The notes under the pieces were generated by a model. It saw only the letters and a program-made list of their open reading frames with translations. It was not told the DNA's origin and did not search any database. From CAYQFQ01 sp964416925 (GTDB lineage Bacteria; Patescibacteriota; Minisyncoccia; Phycocordibacterales; GWA1-40-21): 11,174 nucleotides of DNA. This document shows, one piece after another, positions 1 through 4,445 of this stretch (its first letter is position 1; each line of letters opens with the position of its first letter). Both the position numbers and the translations under genes were made by a program. Where the stretch lies: the NCBI GenBank assembly GCA_964416925.1, contig CAYQFQ010000020.1, forward strand, positions 1 to 11,174. The letters are read 5' to 3'.

Positions 1-28
1 AGTACTAATTAGTCGATTCTTATTAGGA
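1..28 (+). rRNA. 23S ribosomal RNA, 3' end (partial)
   Basis: The window opens with AGTACTAATTAGTCGATT, matching the conserved extreme 3' end of bacterial 23S rRNA (E. coli has AGTACTAATAGGTCGAGG). Only this tail is inside the window; the exact mature 3' end cannot be fixed because the pairing 5' end of 23S is absent, so 28 is approximate. A 5S gene downstream on the same strand supports the call. The gene enters from the left edge. Confidence 0.88.
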
Positions 29-139
29 AATTTAAAAATACACAAACCTAGATATAAATTTAGGTATGTTTCAATCTGTTATGTGGAATTAATTTTTCAC
101 AGCCAAGCACAACGAGTGCATTGGTAAATGTTTTTTGAA
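29..139 (+). other. 23S-5S spacer, proximal part with two hairpins
   Basis: AT-rich spacer without a credible gene. Two simple stem-loops are visible. One is CCTAGA/TTTAGG around 48-65. The other is CCAAGCAC (103-110) paired with GTGCATTGG (116-124), with one bulged A. They are likely rRNA processing or stabilising structures; no function can be assigned. Confidence 0.5.
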
Positions 140-384
140 AAGTCGAAATCTGAAATTTGGGATTTTTCCAAATGTTCTTCACTAGGATTGCGGGTGATTA
201 CGTATGGTTTCCTTGCGAGGCAAGGTGACTTATGTAGTGAAGCCCCGGATCCTTGGGGCGCTCATGTAGGTGAGCATAGCATTCGTGTCAACGAAAGTTC
301 ACGAATGTAAAAGACTGGTTATAACCCAGCACCCTTGGTACAAGCAACTAGAAATAGTTGCTCCCGAATTTCAGATTTTGATTT
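140..384 (+). ncRNA. structured RNA of unknown family in the 23S-5S spacer
   Basis: A 23-bp terminal stem (140-162 with 362-384; three G-U pairs, no mismatch by hand) closes a multi-branched fold. Inside it: an 8-bp stem CTTCACTA/TAGTGAAG (177-184 with 235-242) enclosing the hairpin CCTTGC-GAG-GCAAGG (211-225); CCCC/GGGG (243-258); GCTCA/TGAGC (260-275); CATTCGTG/CACGAATG (280-307) capped by AAC-GAAA-GTT; CTGG/CCAG (315-329); and GCAACTA-GAAA-TAGTTGC (344-361), which abuts the terminal stem. Two GAAA tetraloops and so much perfect pairing suggest a folded, selected RNA. It would be co-transcribed with rRNA, and the terminal stem is a plausible RNase III substrate. It lacks the conserved motifs of tmRNA, RNase P RNA, SRP RNA and group II domain V. 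It could be an excised spacer RNA, a degenerate intron or an inserted element. A 60-codon reading frame across it is probably fortuitous. Confidence 0.6.
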
Positions 385-402
385 AAGTTGGTAATTGAAA
401 AT

Positions 403-519
403 TTAGTTCTGGTGATTCGTCGCAGAGGTCACACCTGATCTCATTTCGAACTCAGAAGTTAAGCTCTGTTGAGGCGATGATAGTCCTATTGGGCAAAAGT
501 AGCTAGTCGCCGGAACTAA
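403..519 (+). rRNA. 5S ribosomal RNA
   Basis: A 117-nt gene bounded by the terminal helix TTAGTTCTGG (403-412) with CCGGAACTAA (510-519), containing one G-U pair. The interior carries the family signature TTCGAACTCAGAAGTTAAG in the loop B/C region, near-identical to E. coli (CCGAACTCAGAAGTGAAAC). A GATGATAGT segment follows, then the usual 3' half. It follows 23S on the same strand and is followed by a terminator, the normal end of an rRNA operon. The ends are inferred from the terminal helix. Confidence 0.93.
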
Positions 520-532
520 GTTTTTAATAACA

Positions 533-559
533 AAAATACCGCTTTACGCGGTTTTTTTG
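533..559 (+). terminator. rRNA operon terminator
   Basis: The stem ACCGC-TTTAC-GCGGT (538-552) is followed by a run of seven T, a classic intrinsic terminator 14 nt after the 5S end. The upstream A-run could pair with the T-run and make it work in both directions. Confidence 0.85.
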
Positions 560-573
560 TTTATACTCGGCTA

Positions 574-602
574 TTGACTTTTATGTTTATCTGTAATAGT
601 AT
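574..602 (+). promoter_or_regulatory. promoter of the small gene at 650
   Basis: TTGACT (574-579) as -35, 17-nt spacer, TAGTAT (597-602) as -10. Immediately downstream is a 9-bp inverted repeat, ATTAATTAG (603-611) with CTAATTAAT (628-636). It ends against the ribosome binding site AAGGAG (637-642). This palindrome could be an operator at the transcription start or a leader hairpin. The wording TTGA..TTT..TGTTTAT..TAATA.. resembles the region upstream of the gene at 1348. Confidence 0.6.
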
Positions 603-649
603 ATTAATTAGAAAATACAGGTAAAAACTAATTAATAAGGAGAATAGCA

Positions 650-853
650 ATGAAAAGCGGTAAGATCGCAGGTGTTTATTCTTTTTCTTTCGAAGGGAAA
701 CGTCCTTCAGATGTCCCTTTAACTGTGTCAACCCTTCTTGATGTTATTGCTCGAGAATACCCTAATGTACCACTGGATAAGATGATTATTTATCCTTCGG
801 TCACTCAAGGTTCTCACATGCTCATTCTGAGTGAAGCCAAAAAAAGTGGGTAG
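650..853 (+). CDS. small orphan protein, 67 aa
   Basis: I do not recognise this protein. It is soluble in character, with no membrane segment or signal peptide. Its composition (a hydrophobic N-terminal beta-like stretch after MKSGKIAGVYSFSF, then a helix-like TLLDVIAREY) suggests a small alpha/beta domain; that is inference. The start is well supported: AAGGAG lies 7 nt before the ATG, and a -35/-10 promoter lies upstream. It is the first gene after the rRNA terminator. It is probably co-transcribed with the 82-aa gene 41 nt downstream, with a shared terminator at 1153. Unlike most genes in this window, it has a proper leader and Shine-Dalgarno site. Confidence 0.72.
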   Translation: MKSGKIAGVYSFSFEGKRPSDVPLTVSTLLDVIAREYPNVPLDKMIIYPSVTQGSHMLILSEAKKSG

Positions 854-894
854 ATACAATTAAAGTACTTCAGTACAGCAGAAAGGAATGTTTT

Positions 895-1143
895 ATGGTA
901 CTCAAGGATATAATGAGGCTTCTTGTTGGGCATACTCTTGTTTTGGGTTCAAGGGATAATTATCAACATCTCGTGATATCCAATGTTAAGAAGAGACGGG
1001 GCAAGGGCAAGAGGTTTGATTTGGTATTGAAAGACTTGGAGTCCGGAGAAGTTTTTTGTCGGCGAGATACTATATCTATTGTTGATAAATCTGTTCCTTT
1101 ACCCAAGACACCAGTTGGTCACTGGACTGATACGTGTCGTTAG
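895..1143 (+). CDS. small basic orphan protein, 82 aa
   Basis: Unrecognised. It has no membrane segment. The middle is strongly basic (VKKRRGKGKR at about residues 31-40), which could contact nucleic acid. Alternating hydrophobic stretches (HTLVLGS, HLVISNV, FDLVLKDL, GEVFCRR) suggest a small beta-rich fold. The start is supported by an AAGGAA-type ribosome site about 8 nt upstream. It is the second gene of a two-gene unit starting at the 574 promoter and is closed by a terminator 10 nt after its stop. A small RNA-binding or translation-related role is possible given the rRNA neighbourhood, but this is speculation. Confidence 0.7.
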   Translation: MVLKDIMRLLVGHTLVLGSRDNYQHLVISNVKKRRGKGKRFDLVLKDLESGEVFCRRDTISIVDKSVPLPKTPVGHWTDTCR

Positions 1144-1152
1144 TGAATGAAT

Positions 1153-1187
1153 AACACCGTATGGCTTGCCCTGCGGTGTTTTAATTT
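1153..1187 (+). terminator. terminator after the 82-aa gene
   Basis: The stem AACACCG (1153-1159) with CGGTGTT (1174-1180) is perfect over 7 bp, followed by TTAATTT. It starts 10 nt after the stop codon. Confidence 0.75.
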
Positions 1188-1200
1188 GTTTATTTTATAT

Positions 1201-1263
1201 CTGGATTCCAGATCAAGTCTGGAATGACAGAGAAACTACCAATGCAAAATTTGATGGTTTTTG
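1201..1263. repeat. 63-bp dispersed palindromic repeat, copy 1
   Basis: Matches copy 2 at 1615-1677 over exactly 63 bp with 10 differences by hand count. It contains the inverted repeat ATTCCAGA-TCAAG-TCTGGAAT and ends in a conserved ACCAATGCAAAATTTG block. The CTGGATTCC...GGAATGACA layout resembles short dispersed palindromes seen in many bacterial genomes. It lies just after a terminator, between small genes. Confidence 0.8.
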
Positions 1264-1285
1264 CGTTTATGGACTGTCTACTTAC

Positions 1286-1312
1286 TTGATTTTCTGTTTA
1301 TATTAATATAGT
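1286..1312 (+). promoter_or_regulatory. possible promoter of the gene at 1348
   Basis: TTGATT (1286-1291) followed after 15 nt by TATAGT (1307-1312). The spacing is short, so this is tentative. The segment resembles the promoter region at 574-608 (both have TTGAYTTT, TGTTTAT and a TAATA stretch), which adds some support. Confidence 0.4.
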
Positions 1313-1347
1313 GTTTAATCAAATAAATAACAAATTAGGAGTTCTTT

Positions 1348-1542
1348 ATGTATACCTATAAGTTTACGATGGAAATCTTCAGTAAGGGGGCTCTTTTACG
1401 TATAGAAACCGAGGAAATTGAAGCCAGTAGTCGTGAGCAAGCCAGCATCAAAGCATCCCGTATTCTCATACGAAAAAATTCCACAAATAATCAAGAAAGG
1501 TATGAATGGAAGGATTTGCAGAGGATATCTGAAATGCATTGA
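1348..1542 (+). CDS. small orphan protein, 64 aa
   Basis: Unrecognised. No signal peptide or membrane helix. The N-terminal half looks like beta strands (MYTYKFTMEIFS, ALLRIETEEIEAS), then a helix (SREQASIKASRILIRK), then a charged tail with a Trp. This is a common small alpha/beta layout, but I assign no function. The start is well supported by AGGAG at 1337-1341, 6 nt before the ATG. It stands alone, with its own putative promoter and a terminator 18 nt after its stop, and is followed by the second 63-bp repeat. Layout (small gene, terminator, repeat) duplicates that of the preceding unit. Confidence 0.7.
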   Translation: MYTYKFTMEIFSKGALLRIETEEIEASSREQASIKASRILIRKNSTNNQERYEWKDLQRISEMH

Positions 1543-1560
1543 TAAAAGTGTTGTTATAAT

Positions 1561-1600
1561 CCCATCGACAGGAAGAACCTGCTTCGGTGGGTTTTTCTTT
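1561..1600 (+). terminator. terminator after the 64-aa gene
   Basis: The outer stem CCCATCG (1561-1567) pairs with CGGTGGG (1585-1591), with one T-G pair. An inner CAGG/CCTG pairing is possible. TTTTTCTTTT follows immediately. Confidence 0.78.
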
Positions 1601-1614
1601 TGTTTATTTTTCAA

Positions 1615-1677
1615 CTGGATTCCCGATCGGGTCGGGAATGACAGAAAAGATACCAATGCAAAATTTGGCAGTTTTTG
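1615..1677. repeat. 63-bp dispersed palindromic repeat, copy 2
   Basis: Second copy of the element at 1201-1263, same orientation. Its palindrome reads ATTCCCGA-TCGGG-TCGGGAAT: relative to copy 1, one A-T pair is replaced by C-G with both sides changed, so pairing is kept. Its final TTTTTG supplies the TG of the extended -10 box of the next gene. Confidence 0.8.
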
Positions 1678-1684
1678 ATATACT
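1676..1684 (+). promoter_or_regulatory. extended -10 promoter, near-leaderless
   Basis: TG-A-TATACT is an extended -10 box. The hexamer ends 9 nt before the ATG at 1694, so the transcript would start about 3 nt upstream of the start codon. I see no convincing -35 and no Shine-Dalgarno. Confidence 0.55.
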
Positions 1685-1693
1685 ACTCTTTAT

Positions 1694-2455
1694 ATGAGTT
1701 GGTCATCACGAAGAAAAACAAATTATATTTTAGGAACAATAGTCTTTATTATTGTTTTTATCATAATTCCTCTTTCGATTTACTTATACAAAATGCCTAC
1801 TTGTAGAGATGGTAAACAGAATCAGAATGAAGCGGGTATCGACTGTGGTGGATCGTGTACAGTTTTGTGTCGTGCACAATACAGTGACCCAAAGTTTTTG
1901 TGGGGAAGATGGTCTAAAGTAAAAAGTACAGGTATGTATAATGTTCTTGCTTATGTTGAAAATCCAAATATTGAAGCTGGAACAAAAGAAATAACTTACA
2001 GATTGAAAATAAGAGATAGTGCCGGTGTACTTCTGTTTGAAAAAATAAATAAGACATCGGTTCCTCCAAATAAAAATTTTGCAATTATTGAATCTGGAAT
2101 TGATTTGAAAGACAAAATTCCTGGACGACCAATAGAGTTTGATTTTGCATCTGGCGCAGTATGGGAAAAGATGACACCTAAAGAGCTTGGTTTGGTTTCA
2201 GTTTCAAAAACCATCACAGATGAAGACACGATACCTAGGGTTACTGCAACTATATCAAATAGAACACTTAAACCTATTTCGAATATTGAGGTCATTGTAA
2301 TCCTTTTTGATGTTGAAGATAACGCCGTGTCATTTTCAAGTACAAAAGTTGATAGTATTTCGAAGGAATCTTCTGAAGATGTAGTATTTACTTGGCCAGA
2401 ACCGCTTTCTAAAAAGATATACAGAATAGAGATTATTCCGAAAGTTCTTGATTAA
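1694..2455 (+). CDS. membrane-anchored protein with Cys/DCGG motif, 253 aa
   Basis: Function unknown. After a basic N-terminus, one hydrophobic helix at about residues 10-32 would anchor the protein, with the bulk outside the membrane. Right after it lies a cysteine motif, C37-x13-C51-x3-C55-x3-C59, including DGKQNQ and IDCGGSC. Similar C-DG-N-E-DCGG-C segments occur in secreted proteins, but I cannot name the family. Residues 70-253 look like two beta-sandwich-like halves: NVLAYVENPN...YRLKIRD and PRVTATISNRT...IEVIVILFD both resemble immunoglobulin-like or FxLYD-type folds (inference). The stop TAA is directly followed by the ATG of the SEDS gene, so the two are co-transcribed and probably translationally coupled. 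This suggests, but does not prove, a periplasmic partner role in wall synthesis. Confidence 0.82.
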   Translation: MSWSSRRKTNYILGTIVFIIVFIIIPLSIYLYKMPTCRDGKQNQNEAGIDCGGSCTVLCRAQYSDPKFLWGRWSKVKSTGMYNVLAYVENPNIEAGTKEITYRLKIRDSAGVLLFEKINKTSVPPNKNFAIIESGIDLKDKIPGRPIEFDFASGAVWEKMTPKELGLVSVSKTITDEDTIPRVTATISNRTLKPISNIEVIVILFDVEDNAVSFSSTKVDSISKESSEDVVFTWPEPLSKKIYRIEIIPKVLD

Positions 2456-3604
2456 ATGTTTGACAGTTTTTTATTCAAAAAGATCGATTTTATAAAGGCA
2501 GAAATTGATTGGAAGATTTTTCTTCCTGCGATTTTTCTATGTTTCGCTGGATTACTTACCATGAAAGCTTTTGTTGGGGACGACTATTTTTTTGTGAGAC
2601 AGATAATTTGGCTTATAGTCTCAATCTTTGTTTTTGTTTTTCTGAGTTCTTTTGATTATAGATTTTTGAAAAAAACAAGTGTGGTCGTGACGATTTTTGT
2701 CCTTTCTTTTCTTCTTCTACTTGCATTATTTGTCTTGGGAAAAGTGTCAAAAGGTGCAATGAGCTGGTTCGATTTCGGGGCACTTTCCTTTCAACCCTCT
2801 GATCCGATTAAACTTGCACTGATTATCCTATTCGCAAAATATTTCTCAAGAAGACACATGGAGATTGCTAATGTTCGACATATTTTTGTGTCAGGGTTTT
2901 ATGCATTTTCAATATTTGCTTTAGTCTTTCTACAACCAGACTTTGGTTCAGCTCTTATTATTTTTATGATTTGGCTTGGAATGATTCTTGTGTCAGGTAT
3001 TTCCAAAAAACATTTAGCTATTGTATTTGTCTCAGGAGCTGTTATTTTTATGACACTTTGGAGTTTTGCTTTGCATGATTATCAAAAAAATAGAATTAAG
3101 ACTTTTTTGAATCCGTTATCTGATATAAGGGGGAGCGGATATAGTGCATATCAATCTACGATAGCTGTGGGCTCGGGACAGATGCTTGGTAAGGGAGTGG
3201 GGTATGGAACCCAGTCGAAACTTAAGTTTTTACCAGAATATCATACAGATTTTATTTTTGCCGCATTTGCTGAAGAGTGGGGATTTATAGGTGTTACGAT
3301 ATTGTTTGCAGTTTTTGGAATGCTTATATTGGGTATTGTCCAGAATGCTTATCTAGGGGCGACGAACTTTGAAATTTTATTTGGTTTAGGTGTGGCAATA
3401 CTTTTTATGTCTCATTTTATCGTGAACGTAGGAATGAATATTGGGCTTATGCCGGTCACCGGAATCACGTTTCCATTTATGAGTTACGGAGGTACAAACT
3501 TATTAGCTTCTTTTACAGCTCTCGGGATACTGATGGGAATGAGAAAATATAGAAAAACGGCACATAAAGATTCTTTGAATAATGAGTTTTTGGGACTCCA
3601 ATAG
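2456..3604 (+). CDS. rodA: RodA/FtsW/SpoVE (SEDS) peptidoglycan glycosyltransferase
   Basis: SEDS proteins are integral-membrane enzymes that polymerise lipid II into glycan strands together with a class B penicillin-binding protein, for elongation (RodA) or division (FtsW). At 382 aa it has the usual length and about ten hydrophobic segments. Family motifs seen: FQPSD (112-116), QPDFGS (160-165), the long extracytoplasmic loop with GSGQMLGKGVGYG (239-251), LPEYHTDFIF (259-268) with D265 at the expected catalytic Asp, EEWGF (273-277), and the C-terminal PVTGITFPFMSYGG (333-346). RodA and FtsW cannot be separated confidently here. No PBP2, MreB or FtsI gene is in the window. It starts directly after the previous stop (TAAATG) without its own ribosome site. 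The pseudopilin gene converges on it, 20 nt away, with no clear terminator between. Confidence 0.93.
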   Translation: MFDSFLFKKIDFIKAEIDWKIFLPAIFLCFAGLLTMKAFVGDDYFFVRQIIWLIVSIFVFVFLSSFDYRFLKKTSVVVTIFVLSFLLLLALFVLGKVSKGAMSWFDFGALSFQPSDPIKLALIILFAKYFSRRHMEIANVRHIFVSGFYAFSIFALVFLQPDFGSALIIFMIWLGMILVSGISKKHLAIVFVSGAVIFMTLWSFALHDYQKNRIKTFLNPLSDIRGSGYSAYQSTIAVGSGQMLGKGVGYGTQSKLKFLPEYHTDFIFAAFAEEWGFIGVTILFAVFGMLILGIVQNAYLGATNFEILFGLGVAILFMSHFIVNVGMNIGLMPVTGITFPFMSYGGTNLLASFTALGILMGMRKYRKTAHKDSLNNEFLGLQ

Positions 3605-3624
3605 AATTAATTCTGCTAATAAAC

Positions 3625-4116
3625 TTATCTATCGGCCATCGAGTTGTCACTATATACAGACCATGAATTTGTTGGCATGTGTGGATTATAAAAAGGACTT
3701 TGGGTATTAGAAATCACTGTTTCAGGTCTATATAGAGTTAATTTATAACTACTACCATCGGAATTGGTATTATAGTAGTAGTAATCTGTTGTGTTAGTAC
3801 AATTTTGAAGTGGCCCTGATGGCATTGCAGAAATATAGGGCTTCATGTCTGTTGCTAAACCATTTGTTGTGTTCCAGTCAATTATTCCCCAGGCGCTAAA
3901 AGCGCAACTACCTTGTCCATTTTTAAGTGGATATTTTCCATTGTGATCTAGAGAATAAAGGTAGAGTGCTTTTTCAAAGTTTCTCATATCTTCCATTCTT
4001 CTTACGTCTCTAGCCTTTACTCTGGCGTCTGAAAGAGAAGAGAGGACAACTGATGAGAGTAAAGAAATTATTGATATAACCACCAAGAGTTCTATTAAGG
4101 TAAACCCCCACACCAA
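3625..4116 (-). CDS. type IV pilin-like / GspG-like pseudopilin
   Basis: The N-terminus WG-FTLIELLVVISIISLLSS is the class III prepilin signal: cleavage after Gly4, Phe as first mature residue, Glu at mature position 5, then one long hydrophobic helix. DARVKARDVRRMEDM continues the helix, and LDHNGKYP (56-63) is typical of GspG-like major pseudopilins. The globular part holds two cysteines (C71, C106), a YYYYNTNSDG stretch and SYKLTLYRPE near the end. At 163 aa it has normal length. It would be inserted in the membrane, processed by a prepilin peptidase and assembled into a pilus or type II-like fibre. The in-frame start shown is TTG, giving an abnormally short leader. An ATG at 4136 would give a normal Lys-rich leader if the A7 run at 4118-4124 had one more A. 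Last of three minus-strand genes. Confidence 0.88.
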   Translation of the reverse strand: MVWGFTLIELLVVISIISLLSSVVLSSLSDARVKARDVRRMEDMRNFEKALYLYSLDHNGKYPLKNGQGSCAFSAWGIIDWNTTNGLATDMKPYISAMPSGPLQNCTNTTDYYYYNTNSDGSSYKLTLYRPETVISNTQSPFYNPHMPTNSWSVYSDNSMADR

Positions 4117-4191
4117 CTTTTTTTCTTTTGTACCATATTATTTTAACTTATTAAATAAGATTTGGTGTGGGGGTAAACCCTTTTTTAATAG
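4092..4191. repeat. inverted repeat around the pseudopilin start
   Basis: ACCCCCACACCAA (4104-4116) and TTGGTGTGGGGGT (4162-4174) are a perfect 13-bp inverted repeat 45 nt apart. Similarity extends outward: CTATTAA (4092-4098) matches TTAATAG (4185-4191), with small differences between. The right arm read on the + strand resembles the pilin codons for LVWG followed by a broken ACC..TTAATAG, so it looks like an inverted partial copy of the gene's 5' end. Confidence 0.65.
4117..4136 (-). pseudogene. out-of-frame natural start of the pseudopilin (A7 tract)
   Basis: Reading from the ATG at 4136, codons give MVQKKK and then leave the pseudopilin frame at a run of seven A (T7 at 4118-4124 on the + strand). 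With eight A the protein would begin MVQKKKKLVWG before FTLIELL, a textbook Lys-rich prepilin leader. In the true pilin frame a TAA lies just upstream, so no other ATG is available. This could be homopolymer sequencing error, slippage or phase variation. Confidence 0.7.
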
Positions 4192-4242
4192 ACAGATAGC
4201 CTACTTTTGCCTTAAGTTTTGAACTGACCATATAAACGTAAA

Positions 4243-4425
4243 TTACATTAAGAAACGGAGGATAGCAAGCACAAAACAAATAACTGTGACTATTATCATT
4301 AACTTATTAGCTCCTGCTTCGTCTTTAACATAACCCTTATTAATAAGCCACCCCGTAATCCCTTTTGGTTGCGGTGCTTTGTAAGAGAAATTATATTTAT
4401 TTTCTTCTTCAAATTGAACTGACAT
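4243..4425 (-). CDS. small single-pass membrane protein, 60 aa
   Basis: Unknown function. A charged, soluble N-terminal part (MSVQFEEENKYNFSYKAPQP) is followed by a short amphipathic block, KGITGWLINKGYVKDEAGANK (about residues 21-41), and a hydrophobic helix (42-58) ending at the C-terminus. This is a tail-anchored layout. Small proteins of this look are, to my recollection, frequent in Patescibacteria, but I name no family. It lies between the GT4 gene (17 nt upstream on the minus strand) and the pseudopilin gene. A perfect extended -10 box overlaps the end of the GT4 gene, so it may have its own transcript with a leader of only about 5 nt and no Shine-Dalgarno. Confidence 0.75.
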   Translation of the reverse strand: MSVQFEEENKYNFSYKAPQPKGITGWLINKGYVKDEAGANKLMIIVTVICFVLAILRFLM

Positions 4426-4436
4426 ATATTGATAAT

Positions 4437-4445
4437 ATTATATCA
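4437..4445 (-). promoter_or_regulatory. extended -10 promoter of the 60-aa gene
   Basis: On the minus strand the sequence reads TG-A-TATAAT, a perfect extended -10. Its TGA is the stop codon of the GT4 gene. The hexamer ends 11 nt before the ATG, predicting an almost leaderless mRNA. No good -35 is seen. Confidence 0.55.

Noticed and set aside
128..310. 60-codon open frame in the 23S-5S spacer
   Set aside because: It lies across the paired arms of the structured RNA, has no ribosome site, and its translation resembles no protein. The RNA structure explains the sequence better.
140..384. Spacer RNA as tmRNA, RNase P RNA, SRP RNA or group II intron domain V
   Set aside because: The text GAATGTAAAAGACTGG recalls tmRNA, but there is no tRNA-like end or GGTTCRA arm. 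RNase P's GAGGAAAGTCC block and the SRP GGAA/AGCAGCC core are absent. The GAAA hairpin at 280-307 lacks a paired AGC triad, and its 2-nt bulge is on the wrong side for domain V.
1396..1678. Overlapping frames at 1396-1656 (minus) and 1418-1678 (plus)
   Set aside because: They run through the 64-aa gene, its terminator and the 63-bp repeat, and have no ribosome site.
3603..3614. AGAATTAATTCT palindrome between the convergent rodA and pilin genes as a terminator
   Set aside because: Only A/T-rich pairs with no loop and no T-run; too weak to call.
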